From Niallia sp. Man26 (GTDB lineage: Bacteria > Bacillota > Bacilli > Bacillales > Cytobacillaceae): 64,000 bases of DNA. The translations under genes and the position numbers were made by a program. Positions 51,288-59,826 of this stretch are shown piece after piece. The stretch lies in assembly GCF_022049065.2 (NCBI RefSeq), contig NZ_CP095743.1, positions 511,001 to 575,000 on the forward strand, written 5' to 3'. The notes under the pieces are model-generated. The model had not been told where the DNA came from. It saw only the letters and a list, made by a program, of their open reading frames with translations, and did not search any database. How positions within the stretch are numbered: the stretch's first letter is position 1; each line of letters starts with the position of its first letter.

Positions 51288-52061
51288 ATGTTACAAGATG
51301 AAAGACTCGAAGCAATTGTCCAATATTTACATGTAAATGAGAGAGTTGATATAGAAACAATCTGTGAAATGAATCATGTATCTAAAGATACAGCACGAAG
51401 AGATTTAATACTGCTAGAAGAAGCAAAAAAAGTAATTAGAATCAGAGGCGGAGCAAAAAGAGCACAATTATCCAACGAGGTTTATAATTTCGATGAGCGT
51501 GCAGAAATGGCACTAAAAGCAAAAAATGAGATTGGCAAACTAGCAGCCACATTGATTCGTGATGGAGACCATCTTATTTTGGACGCATCAACAACAGTAC
51601 TCGCTTTAACAAAATACTTAACAAGCCAGAACCATAATATTGTAACGAACTCAATGGATGTGGCCAATGAATTATTAGTAAGAGAAAACATCCGCATTAA
51701 CCTGTTAGGCGGAACTCTGTCAAAGAATCACCGTGCTATATACGGATCACGGGCAATGAAAGATATTCAAGACTATAAAGTGAACAAATGCTTTATCGGA
51801 ACTTGCGGTATATCTGAAACTGGTCTGTCTACATCTATTGAAGAGGAAGGTCTTCTTAACCGTGAAATGGTAAAGTGTGCTGATACAGTTATTGTCCTTG
51901 TAGACTCTACGAAGTTTAATAAAACCTTTTTTCAAAAAGTATGCGGCTTAGAAGACATCGACATAGTCATTACGGAAAAAGAAATACCGAAAAATATGCT
52001 TGAACTGCTAGAAAAGCATAATATCCAAGTAATCGCTGCTCCTGACGAGCTCGGAAGGTAA
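51288..52061 (+). CDS. DeoR-family transcription regulator
   Basis: 257 residues. N-terminal winged helix (about 1-58) with VDIETICEMNHVSKDTARRD LILL and IRGGAKR; C-terminal sugar-isomerase-like sensor domain (about 75-235) with DGDHLILDASTTVLALTKYL, LLGGTLSKNHRAIYGSRAM and VDSTKFNKTFF. Such proteins repress sugar or nucleoside genes until a phosphorylated ligand binds. The ATG at 51288 follows GAGGTGA. Its place opposite the two amidohydrolases suggests it controls them. Confidence 0.87.
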   Translation: MLQDERLEAIVQYLHVNERVDIETICEMNHVSKDTARRDLILLEEAKKVIRIRGGAKRAQLSNEVYNFDERAEMALKAKNEIGKLAATLIRDGDHLILDASTTVLALTKYLTSQNHNIVTNSMDVANELLVRENIRINLLGGTLSKNHRAIYGSRAMKDIQDYKVNKCFIGTCGISETGLSTSIEEEGLLNREMVKCADTVIVLVDSTKFNKTFFQKVCGLEDIDIVITEKEIPKNMLELLEKHNIQVIAAPDELGR

Positions 52062-52102
52062 AAAAAACGAAAACTTTTTAAATTCCAGTTGTTTTCCATT
52101 TT

Positions 52103-52138
52103 AGTACATTATACGATGTGTTCAGACATCGATGTACT
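52103..52138 (+). terminator. Hairpin after the DeoR gene
   Basis: AGTACAT and CGATGT pair with ACATCG and ATGTACT, with a four-base bulge; the T-run is short. Confidence 0.4.
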
Positions 52139-52159
52139 TTAATTGGAAAGGGATATGAA

Positions 52160-52615
52160 ATGAAACTTAGAATCGAAAACATGCCGTCTTGCCTAGTAGC
52201 CTATATGAGACAAATTGGTCCGTATGGACGTAGAAACGAACAATTAATGAAGAAGTTCAAAGGCTGGCTGAAGGCTAATAACTTACTGAATCAGAAATCT
52301 AGCATTCTCGGTATTGCCCAAGACAATCCACTGTTAACTGCACCACAAGATTGCCGATACGACACATGCTTAATTGTCCCACAAGGGTTTGTAACAGATA
52401 GGGAGGAAGTCAAAACTGGGCATATGAGTGGAGGGAAGTACGCAGTCTTTAAAATTGCCCACACTGCAGAAGCTGTTCAAAAGGCTTGGGTTGAATTTCC
52501 TTTAGTATTAGATGAACAAGGGTTAAAGCATGATGAAACGAGGCCTGTGTTGGAGAGGTACAGCCTTGAGCTTGTTGAGGAGCATTATTGTGAGTTGTGT
52601 GTTCCGATTCGGTGA
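52160..52615 (+). CDS. GyrI-like small-molecule-binding protein
   Basis: 151 residues of the GyrI/AraC-effector fold: MKLRIENMPSCLVAYMRQIG, then ILGIAQDNPLLTAPQDCRYD and GGKYAVFKIAHTAEAVQKAW. Stand-alone members bind small hydrophobic or cationic compounds or hydrolyse some toxins; no DNA-binding part is present. The ATG at 52160 follows GGAAAGGGA; the upstream open frame lacks a start with a ribosome site. Ligand unknown. Confidence 0.8.
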   Translation: MKLRIENMPSCLVAYMRQIGPYGRRNEQLMKKFKGWLKANNLLNQKSSILGIAQDNPLLTAPQDCRYDTCLIVPQGFVTDREEVKTGHMSGGKYAVFKIAHTAEAVQKAWVEFPLVLDEQGLKHDETRPVLERYSLELVEEHYCELCVPIR

Positions 52616-52688
52616 GGGTGGCAGAAGCATATAATCTTCCCGTAATTATTGTTTATCTCTGGAGTCTATTAAAGGGATAACGGGATTA

Positions 52689-52716
52689 CCCCAATAAATC
52701 ATTTATTGGGGTTTTA
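52689..52716 (+). terminator. Terminator of the GyrI-like gene
   Basis: CCCCAATAAA/TTTATTGGGG stem with TCA loop and TTTT. Confidence 0.8.
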
Positions 52717-52845
52717 AAATTGCCCTTTCAACTAATAATAGAGGATGAAAAACTTTTCAAGACTCTGCATTTTGAATAGGAAAAATTATAAGAAATACGG
52801 AATTAATAATAGCAGTCTCATTTTTAATATACCTAGGAGGAAACC

Positions 52846-53241
52846 ATGGGAAGATTAGTACATTTCGAGATTCATGTAAGTGATATGGAGCGGGCAAAGA
52901 AGTTTTATGGAGAGGTCTTCGGCTGGACGTTTCAGGATTGGACGGGATATGCAGGAATGCCTTACTTTGGAGCAGTAACAGGGACAGAGGAAGAGCCGGG
53001 AATAAATGGAGCACTAGTGCAGCGGCAAGGTTCAGCTCCTGAAGGAAATCAAGCTTTAAACGGCTTTGCCTGTACGATGGGAGTAGGAGATTACAATCAT
53101 ACTGAAGCAATCATTCTCGAAAATGGCGGCGCGGTTGCTTTGCCGAAATACGCCCTGCCTGGAATGGCTTGGCAAGGCTATTATAAGGATACAGAGGGGA
53201 ATATTTTTGGGATTCATCAGCCAGATGAAAATGCAAAATAA
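52846..53241 (+). CDS. VOC (glyoxalase-like) family protein
   Basis: 131 residues with paired beta-alpha-beta modules: MGRLVHFEIHVSDMERAKKF, YGEVFGWTF and the C-terminal KDTEGNIFGIHQPDE with the usual glutamate/histidine spacing. These bind a metal and act as lyases, dioxygenases or resistance proteins; no specific role can be given. ATG follows AGGAGG. Confidence 0.85.
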   Translation: MGRLVHFEIHVSDMERAKKFYGEVFGWTFQDWTGYAGMPYFGAVTGTEEEPGINGALVQRQGSAPEGNQALNGFACTMGVGDYNHTEAIILENGGAVALPKYALPGMAWQGYYKDTEGNIFGIHQPDENAK

Positions 53242-53473
53242 AATAATAAAAATTGCTGCTCCAATAAGGCGGATAGAGGTAACTTTATTTGCTTTATGGG
53301 TTTTTTTATTGGTGTGAATTTTTGGAGCTTCATTAATGGGGGTTGCTGCTTTTCAAAAATGGGACATAGCAGCTCGGGATTCGATGGTGAATTTAGGTAG
53401 TGGATATTACTAAGTGGCAGGACAAGTAATTTTTAACATTTAGTCAGAATAGCTAAGCTTAAAAAATATGTAA

Positions 53474-53503
53474 TAAAAAAAGGCAACGAACTAGCCGTTG
53501 CCT
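53474..53503 (-). terminator. Terminator of the AAHS transporter
   Basis: GGCAACG/CGTTGCC stem; on the minus strand a seven-T run follows. Confidence 0.85.
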
Positions 53504-53514
53504 TCATCTGTTGC

Positions 53515-54918
53515 CTATCTGCTCCCAACCTCATCTGTCACCTTTAACACCACATTATCACGCGATGCAGCACCGAGTCGGTCGAAGCTGCCGTATTTCT
53601 CTCTCACCAATAATAGGACAGCTCCTCCAAGAATGCTCGGAATCGCAAAAGCCATAAAGGCGCTTTTCGGTTCGAGATTTGTTGCCAGCAGCAGGCCGAT
53701 AACGGTCGGGGCAAGAATGGAGCCAATCCGGCCGAATCCTACTGTTATGCCGACTCCTGTAGAGCGGATTTCCTTCGGATAAAACTCAGAAATATACGGG
53801 TTTGCCAGGTTTTGGGTTCCGCCTGTGCAAGCTCCTCCTAGTGCGATTAATACGTACAGCAGGATTACATTTGATGTCAGGCTTAATGCAACGAAGCAGA
53901 CTGCGCCGATCAGCAGCATGGATACTAACACGTTGCGATGGCCGATTTTGTCAACGAGATAGCCGCCAAGCAATGAGCCGATAATTTGGCCGACACTTAA
54001 CACAAGTGTGAAGGAAAGGGCGGATGTTAAGCCATAGCCGGATTCCTGCATGATTTTTGGCAGCCATGTGTTTAGGCCTGATACCATTAAGAGACTGCAG
54101 ACTACGAAAATCCAGAAAGCGAATGTGCTGATTGCACGGCCGTTTGAGAACAGCTTTTTGATTGGTGCGCCGCTTTCGGCTTCTTTTCCTGTTGTACTTA
54201 CATAGTTATCTGTTGCTTGATAATTGCCGTTTGGGTCTACTTGATTCAAGATGTTTGCTACTTTGTCATTTTGCTTGCGCAATAAGTAGTACGATACTGA
54301 TTCAGGGAATTTCTTCATGAAAATTGGCAATGTGAATAATGGCAGAATGCCAAGCCAATATAATATTCTCCAGCCGAAGTCCTCCAGCAAGTACATGCCC
54401 AGCAGCGATGCTAAGATTCCTCCGACAGAATAACCGCAGTACATTGTTGCAACAATTAATGCTCTATTTTTCTTAGGGGAATAGTCGGTCATCATAGCAA
54501 TAACATTTGGCATCAGTCCGCCCATTCCGATTGATGCGATGAATCTCATGATTGTAAAGATAGTAACCGAAGGTGCCAATCCAGAACCAAGTGTAAATAC
54601 ACTGAACAGGAACATACAGATTGCCAGCACCTTTTTCCGGCCGATAATATCAGCTACAGGACCGAGAATGAAGGAACCGAGCATCATTCCGACAAGGGTA
54701 TAGCTCCCGACAGCTCCTGCTTCGACAGGTGTCAGGTTAAAATCCTCCATCATTAATGGCAGGCCAACACCGTACATGGCTATATCAAAACCATCAAATG
54801 CAATTGCGTATACACACCATAAATAAACTAATAAATGAAAGCGATTGAACTTGCTTGCCGCAATTACATCAGACGGGTTGATGCTGCGTGTTTTAAGCGT
54901 AGTTGATTTTGTTGTCAT
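53515..54918 (-). CDS. Aromatic acid:proton symporter, MFS AAHS family
   Basis: 467 residues, 12 predicted helices. The AAHS mark is FDGFDIAMYGVGLPLMMEDF in helix 1, with GPVADIIGRKKVL in the 2-3 loop and FPESVSYYLLRKQNDKVANI in the central loop. Relatives (PcaK, BenK, NiaP) carry benzoate, hydroxybenzoate, protocatechuate or nicotinate. No aromatic-degradation gene is near, so the substrate is open. ATG follows AAGGAGAA on the minus strand. Confidence 0.87.
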   Translation of the reverse strand: MTTKSTTLKTRSINPSDVIAASKFNRFHLLVYLWCVYAIAFDGFDIAMYGVGLPLMMEDFNLTPVEAGAVGSYTLVGMMLGSFILGPVADIIGRKKVLAICMFLFSVFTLGSGLAPSVTIFTIMRFIASIGMGGLMPNVIAMMTDYSPKKNRALIVATMYCGYSVGGILASLLGMYLLEDFGWRILYWLGILPLFTLPIFMKKFPESVSYYLLRKQNDKVANILNQVDPNGNYQATDNYVSTTGKEAESGAPIKKLFSNGRAISTFAFWIFVVCSLLMVSGLNTWLPKIMQESGYGLTSALSFTLVLSVGQIIGSLLGGYLVDKIGHRNVLVSMLLIGAVCFVALSLTSNVILLYVLIALGGACTGGTQNLANPYISEFYPKEIRSTGVGITVGFGRIGSILAPTVIGLLLATNLEPKSAFMAFAIPSILGGAVLLLVREKYGSFDRLGAASRDNVVLKVTDEVGSR

Positions 54919-55160
54919 TCTTTGTTCTCCTTGTTATGTAAGATTGTGCTTGTATAATAGCATGTTAAAGCAAGTATAGAGTAACTGTTAATTTAGATAA
55001 GTGGATATAGCGAAAAGCTATAGCGAAGCAATGAATTTTACATAGTCTGGATATGGTAAGGCTTTCAATTCACCCCTAACAAAACGGGTATTTTTGCTAG
55101 GTACTCCTTTCTGGTTATAAACCTGTTTTTCTAGTACTATATTATTAAGTAGATAGCTAA

Positions 55161-57557
55161 ATGAAAAGATTTGAGGTACTTTACCGTATGAATAAGGAGT
55201 TTACAATTAATGCCGAGGTTTGTTTCTCTAAAGAGGAGCAAAAGGCGTCTCTATATTTTCAGGAGCTTTATGGGCAGGTTGCAAAAAAGGCTTTTATTCC
55301 TATCCTCACTAATGATATTCAACAATGGAAGCATAATCATATTCACCATCCTTCTCTTTTCTCCTTTTTTTCAAGAAGCAAGGGCAAACAATCACCGTCA
55401 GGATATCTGCCCTATATTCAGTGGCTTAAGCACACAGGCAAGCTTGATAATTATCTCGATCGGAGCATTTCCTACCTCTATATGAGGGACTTGGGCAAAT
55501 CTTTAGAATCACAGGCAACGCTTAGAGGCATAAGTCGCTCTGTTGAAAGTTTAAAAAAGCATCTCACTGGCAGTAATGATAAAAAAATCGGGGTATTCAG
55601 CATGGCTGGCTTATACCGGTTTGCGGAAAAGGAAGGAATAGAACCGACAATGATTTGGCTTATGGCTAAGCTTGAGTCCGTCTCCATTCATATTCCAGAG
55701 GGAATGGATGCAGCAAATGCACAGCGCAAGCTCATCAAAATTATTGCTGGTGTTATCATGCATGTTCTTGACGATTTGCCTGAAGATACTGCTCAGGCTG
55801 TCCGCTCCCAAAGACTTGGAGAAGCAATTAGGCTTGGTTACTCTTATGGCTTAACTTATCCGTTTATTGATGACCTTTTCGATGCGAAGATATTGTCGCC
55901 AGATGAGGAAAGACGATATGCAGGTTTAATCCGTACGGCACTGACAACAGGCAGTGTGCCTGAATTAGGTGACTGGTCTGGTGCCAATGCAGAATTGATT
56001 GCATATGTTCATACTGAACTGCGGGAAGCATTTGAATATATTAAGACCAATCAGCGTGAAGAAACGATTCAGCCATTTTTAGAGCAGGCATATGTGTTTT
56101 TCCATTCACAGGAGATTGATCGTGACAAGGACCTTTCCAACAGCGAATATACAAATGAAGAGTTGTTTATTCCAGTCATCTTAAAATCTGCGTCTTCACG
56201 GCTGATTGTCAGGTCTGTGATTAGTGCGGAGCTTGAAGAAGGCTTTGAAAAGCGGTCGTTTTTCTATGGTATATACAATCAGCTTGCAGATGATTTTGCT
56301 GATATGTTTGATGACTGGCAGGAAGGAGCTGTGACTCCGTATACGTATTATATGAAGCATCATACTGTACGCCCTGACTTAGTCAATCCGTATGAATTGT
56401 ATTGGACAGTGATATCCCATTTGATTCACAACGTCTATCATTCAGATAAAAAGACATGTGAGGTCATATTAGACAGGGCCATTAATGGCTTGAAACGGTT
56501 TAAGAAAAAGTGGGGCAATGATAAATATAATGAAACAATGGAGCTTTTTGCCTCTCGTATGCCAGAGTTTAATCGTCTCATTCAAAAGATGGTCAAGAAG
56601 GCTGATGATGTTGATTTCTTTGATAAGCTTTTAAGAGATCATATGGTTGAAAATCTCCAAAGGGATAAGAGGGAGCGGGAGGAGTTTTTTGAAAAGGTTA
56701 AAGAGGTCCGAGGTCAAATTAACAGCGCACTTGCGATTACAAAATCAGCTGACGGTCCGCATCATGAGCCTCTTACTGATGGGGCGAACTACAGTCTTAT
56801 TGGCGATGGTAAACGGTTAAGACCAATTATGACATGGTTTATGGGCACACAAGGCTATGGCTTGGACGATAAAGCACTGATGCCGCTATTGCGTTCCTTG
56901 GAATATATGCATACAGCATCATTGATTTTTGATGATCTGCCGTCACAGGATAATGCCAATATTCGCAGAGGGAAGGAAACATTGCATCAAGTTGCTAATA
57001 CGGCGGTTGCTGAATTGACGGGCCTTTTTCTGACACAAAAGGCAGTTGAGGAGCAGACCTCAATCGACTCCTTCGATTCGCGGGCAGTACTGCAGCTGAT
57101 TAAATATTCATCTCAACGAACGGCGGATATGTGTAAAGGTCAGGCGATGGATCTTGACTCGAAAGGTAGACAGCTGACTCTTGCGGAATTGAACAAAAAG
57201 AGTTTTTACAAAACAGGCATGGCATTTGAGGTTTGTTTATTGATGCCGGCTATACTTGCACAAGCAAGTGAAGCGGAAATGGACATTTGGAAAAAATTCT
57301 CCTACCATGCAGGCATCGCTTTTCAAATTAAGGATGATCTCCTTGATGTGGAAGGTAATACTAGTTTGCTTGGCAAACAGGCTGGCATTGATGCAGACAA
57401 CAACCAGACAACGTTTGTATCTATACTCGGGATTGAAGGAGCGAAAAAAGCAATGTGGGAGCATTATTGCCTTGCTGTGGAGTCATTAGAACAGGCCCCC
57501 CGAAATCCGGCTTTCCTAAAGCACTTATTAGACTACTTTGTAAATAGAGATCGTTAA
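55161..57557 (+). CDS. Two-part polyprenyl (isoprenyl) diphosphate synthase family protein
   Basis: 798 residues, more than twice a normal prenyl synthase. The C-terminal part (about 515-780) is a full trans-isoprenyl synthase: GDGKRLRP (548-555), first aspartate-rich motif DDLPSQD (591-597) and second KDDLLD (724-729). The N-terminal 500 residues carry their own aspartate clusters, FIDDLFD (236-241) and ADDFADMFDD (376-385), so a second isoprenoid-synthase-like domain is plausible. Product unknown. Numbering uses the ATG at 55161; the ATG at 55188 has a better ribosome site (GAGGT). Monocistronic with a strong terminator. Confidence 0.82.
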   Translation: MKRFEVLYRMNKEFTINAEVCFSKEEQKASLYFQELYGQVAKKAFIPILTNDIQQWKHNHIHHPSLFSFFSRSKGKQSPSGYLPYIQWLKHTGKLDNYLDRSISYLYMRDLGKSLESQATLRGISRSVESLKKHLTGSNDKKIGVFSMAGLYRFAEKEGIEPTMIWLMAKLESVSIHIPEGMDAANAQRKLIKIIAGVIMHVLDDLPEDTAQAVRSQRLGEAIRLGYSYGLTYPFIDDLFDAKILSPDEERRYAGLIRTALTTGSVPELGDWSGANAELIAYVHTELREAFEYIKTNQREETIQPFLEQAYVFFHSQEIDRDKDLSNSEYTNEELFIPVILKSASSRLIVRSVISAELEEGFEKRSFFYGIYNQLADDFADMFDDWQEGAVTPYTYYMKHHTVRPDLVNPYELYWTVISHLIHNVYHSDKKTCEVILDRAINGLKRFKKKWGNDKYNETMELFASRMPEFNRLIQKMVKKADDVDFFDKLLRDHMVENLQRDKREREEFFEKVKEVRGQINSALAITKSADGPHHEPLTDGANYSLIGDGKRLRPIMTWFMGTQGYGLDDKALMPLLRSLEYMHTASLIFDDLPSQDNANIRRGKETLHQVANTAVAELTGLFLTQKAVEEQTSIDSFDSRAVLQLIKYSSQRTADMCKGQAMDLDSKGRQLTLAELNKKSFYKTGMAFEVCLLMPAILAQASEAEMDIWKKFSYHAGIAFQIKDDLLDVEGNTSLLGKQAGIDADNNQTTFVSILGIEGAKKAMWEHYCLAVESLEQAPRNPAFLKHLLDYFVNRDR

Positions 57558-57564
57558 AGGCTGC

Positions 57565-57593
57565 AAAGCACTCTTCCAAGAGTGCTTTTTTTT
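57565..57593 (+). terminator. Terminator of the polyprenyl synthase gene
   Basis: AAAGCACTCTT/AAGAGTGCTTT stem with CC loop and eight T residues. Confidence 0.9.
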
Positions 57594-57695
57594 GAACCTA
57601 TTTTTAAAAAATTAGTCGAAAAACTATAGGAATACGCTTACAAAACAGTAGAGGTGAACATATGATGTATTAATAATAAAAGGAAGGGGGAATAA

Positions 57696-57773
57696 ATGAT
57701 GTTTCCTGAAGCTCTTCCTTCTTTAGTTTGGATACTCTACTATTTATTTATTGTGCTGACAATGCGTCATTAA
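57696..57773 (+). CDS. Small membrane peptide, 25 aa
   Basis: MMFPEALPSLVWILYYLFIV followed by LTMRH: one membrane helix with a short basic tail. The ATG (57696 or 57699) is behind AAAGGAAGGGGG and a clear terminator follows 20 bases after the stop, so it looks like a real transcription unit. It does not match a peptide I know; it could be a spore or toxin-like membrane peptide. Confidence 0.5.
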   Translation: MMFPEALPSLVWILYYLFIVLTMRH

Positions 57774-57793
57774 AGCCAAGGACAACCTTTTCT

Positions 57794-57823
57794 TAGGCGG
57801 GTAAGAGCCCGCCTATTTTATTT
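57794..57823 (+). terminator. Terminator of the small membrane peptide gene
   Basis: TAGGCGGG/CCCGCCTA stem with a six-base loop, then TTTTATTT. Confidence 0.8.
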
Positions 57824-57923
57824 GCATGTAAATAAGCGCCTAAATCTTTACAGAAGATATATAATATAAGAATATATATGTTAAATAATTTAAGCATTCA
57901 TATACATATTAGGAGGTAGTTTT

Positions 57924-58145
57924 GTGGCAGAGATAAAATTTGAAATCACCGAGCATATTACAGTCCTGTCTGAATCGCCGAAAGGCTGGACGAAAGAGCT
58001 GAATCTAATTAGCTGGAATGGAAGGGAACCGAAGTACGATATTCGGGACTGGGCTCCAAATCATGAGAAAATGGGCAAGGGGGTTACCCTTGATTTGGAC
58101 GAGGTATTGAAACTGAAAAAGGCTTTACAGGATTCAGAGTTATAA
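57924..58145 (+). CDS. ydbC: YdbC/PC4-type single-stranded nucleic acid binding protein
   Basis: 73 residues, the size of YdbC, a bacterial relative of the eukaryotic coactivator PC4. Core: GWTKELNLISWNGREPKYDI RDW and KGVTLDLDEVLKLKKAL. YdbC from Lactococcus binds single-stranded DNA as a dimer. GTG at 57924 follows AGGAGG. Single gene. Confidence 0.87.
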   Translation: MAEIKFEITEHITVLSESPKGWTKELNLISWNGREPKYDIRDWAPNHEKMGKGVTLDLDEVLKLKKALQDSEL

Positions 58146-58159
58146 TATTATGTAAGGGA

Positions 58160-58190
58160 AATGTACAGACAGCTCTGTACATTTTTTTTA
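58160..58190 (+). terminator. Terminator of ydbC
   Basis: AATGTACAGA/TCTGTACATT stem with CAGC loop and T-run. Confidence 0.88.
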
Positions 58191-58373
58191 CACGAAAAAT
58201 TTTCACAAAATAGTTGAAAAGCTTCTAAAGGTAGGCAGAGTAACCATTGCAGCAGCCTTTTCTTCGTGAAACATAAATTTCGGGAATGAAAGTAATTCCT
58301 ATATATGTTATTATTGAGAATATTGAAACTACTCATCGGATATACTCTGATGCAGCTTAGGAGCGCGAACGGC

Positions 58374-59585
58374 ATGTTAAGGTGGAAGCGTAATTTGCTT
58401 GTTTTATGGGTCGGAGTGTTTTTTACGGCAGCGAGTTTTTATATGGTCATCCCGTTTTTGCCGATTTTCCTGCTGGAGATTAATGTTCATGACCATACAG
58501 AATTATGGGCAGGCATTTTGTTCAGTTCGGCTTTTTTTGCAGGAGCGCTTTCCTCGCCGTTTTGGGGCAGGATAGCAGATAAGTATGGCAGAAAGCCAAT
58601 GATAGTCAGAGCAGGCTTCGTTTTATTTATTATCTACACATTAGCTGCTTTTGTGACTAACCCATATGAGTTATTGGTTTTACGAATATTGCAAGGGCTT
58701 CTTTCCGGCTTTATTCCAGGGGCAATTGCTTTAGTCGGGACGAATACACCGACAGAGAAAGTAGGTTACGCTTTATCGATGATCTCCACCGCAAGTGCTA
58801 CAGGAGGAATAGTCGGTCCGCTGCTTGGCGGACTGCTTTCAGAGCTAGTCGGCAACAGGCTGGCATTTGCGAGTGCTGGGTTCATCGTTTTCCTTGCAAC
58901 ATTCCTGATTATATTTTTGGTGAAGGAAGAGAATTTCAAGCCTAGCAAGGAAAAGGGCTCTGTCAAAAATGACATTAAGGTTGCGTGGTCAAACCGTCCG
59001 CTTATGCTTGTCATGCTGTTGACAGTCGTCACTTCTTGCTCAATCCTTTCGATTGAACCTATTTTGCCGCTGTACATTGTTGATCTTGGCGGCTCTAAAG
59101 AAAATGCTTCTTTGCTTGCGGGGGTTGTTTTCTCTTTGCCTGGGATAGCTAGTGTATTGTTTGCTCCGTACTGGGGGAAATGGGCTGATAAGATCGGCTT
59201 CAACAGAATATTATTTATCGGCCTCCTTGGAGGCGGATTAGGCACATTTTCGCAAATCATTTTCCAAGATATTTGGGGTTTTTCCATTACCCGCTTTATC
59301 TTCGGCATTTTCTTCTGCGCCGTTTTCCCTGCATTGAACGGACTTGTCGTTAGATCAACTTCAGAGGATTTCCGCGGCAGAGCTTTTGGTTTGAACCAGA
59401 CGGCCAACCAAATTGGCGGTATGATTGGTCCAATGGTTGGTGGATTTTTAGGAGGTATTTTCCCTGCATATAGTGTTTTCATTTTGACAGGCGTTATGCT
59501 TCTGGCAGCAGCAGCGATTGCTTATCAGAAGGATGACAGCCTAAAGCAGACTGTATTTAAAAAAGTCATGCATGGTAAAGGATAA
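58374..59585 (+). CDS. MFS multidrug efflux transporter, DHA1 type
   Basis: 403 residues, 12 helices. GRIADKYGRKPMIVRAGFVL is the conserved helix 2-3 loop; motif C lies in TASATGGIVGPLLGGLLSEL near residue 145, a mark of exporters. Close to YitG/MdtG-type multidrug pumps; the substrate cannot be read. The ATG at 58374 follows AGGAGC by nine bases; earlier in-frame ATGs to 58305 lack sites. Confidence 0.85.
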   Translation: MLRWKRNLLVLWVGVFFTAASFYMVIPFLPIFLLEINVHDHTELWAGILFSSAFFAGALSSPFWGRIADKYGRKPMIVRAGFVLFIIYTLAAFVTNPYELLVLRILQGLLSGFIPGAIALVGTNTPTEKVGYALSMISTASATGGIVGPLLGGLLSELVGNRLAFASAGFIVFLATFLIIFLVKEENFKPSKEKGSVKNDIKVAWSNRPLMLVMLLTVVTSCSILSIEPILPLYIVDLGGSKENASLLAGVVFSLPGIASVLFAPYWGKWADKIGFNRILFIGLLGGGLGTFSQIIFQDIWGFSITRFIFGIFFCAVFPALNGLVVRSTSEDFRGRAFGLNQTANQIGGMIGPMVGGFLGGIFPAYSVFILTGVMLLAAAAIAYQKDDSLKQTVFKKVMHGKG

Positions 59586-59656
59586 TCGCACCCACTGCTT
59601 ATGCTGTACATAATAATAAAATTTGTTACGTACAATAAGCTTTGGGGGTGAAGATT

Positions 59657-59791
59657 ATGACTACAAAAAAACGTGATAAGCAAGAAGACATAAAAGGGAA
59701 CTTTTCAAAAGCTTACGACCATGAATTCGCAAATGAACCATTGTCTGCAGCAGAAAAGCTTAATAATAAGAAAACAAAAAAACGTCAATAA
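59657..59791 (+). CDS. SspO-like small acid-soluble spore protein
   Basis: 44 residues: MTTKKRDKQEDIKGNFSKAY followed by DHEFANEPLSAAEKLNNKKT KKRQ. The second half matches the EFANEPLTxAExxNNKKxKK ending of SspO from the B. cereus group; the first half is diverged and short. Such proteins are packed in the spore core. ATG follows GGGGGTGA; a bidirectional terminator follows. Confidence 0.65.
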   Translation: MTTKKRDKQEDIKGNFSKAYDHEFANEPLSAAEKLNNKKTKKRQ

Positions 59792-59793
59792 CA

Positions 59794-59823
59794 AAACGGG
59801 CCGCTGTTTGCCGGCCCGTTTTG
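59794..59823. terminator. Bidirectional terminator
   Basis: AACGGGCCG/CGGCCCGTT stem with TTTT, between the SspO-like gene and the converging endonuclease gene. Confidence 0.88.
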
Positions 59824-59826
59824 CTT

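Noticed and set aside
53228..53311. 27-codon frame overlapping the end of the VOC gene, with hydrophobic end
   Set aside because: No ribosome site. A one-base shift would extend it, but neither version resembles a known protein.
57629..57642. cre-like GGAATACGCTTACA upstream of the small membrane peptide
   Set aside because: Two mismatches and no sugar gene nearby; not better than chance in this DNA.
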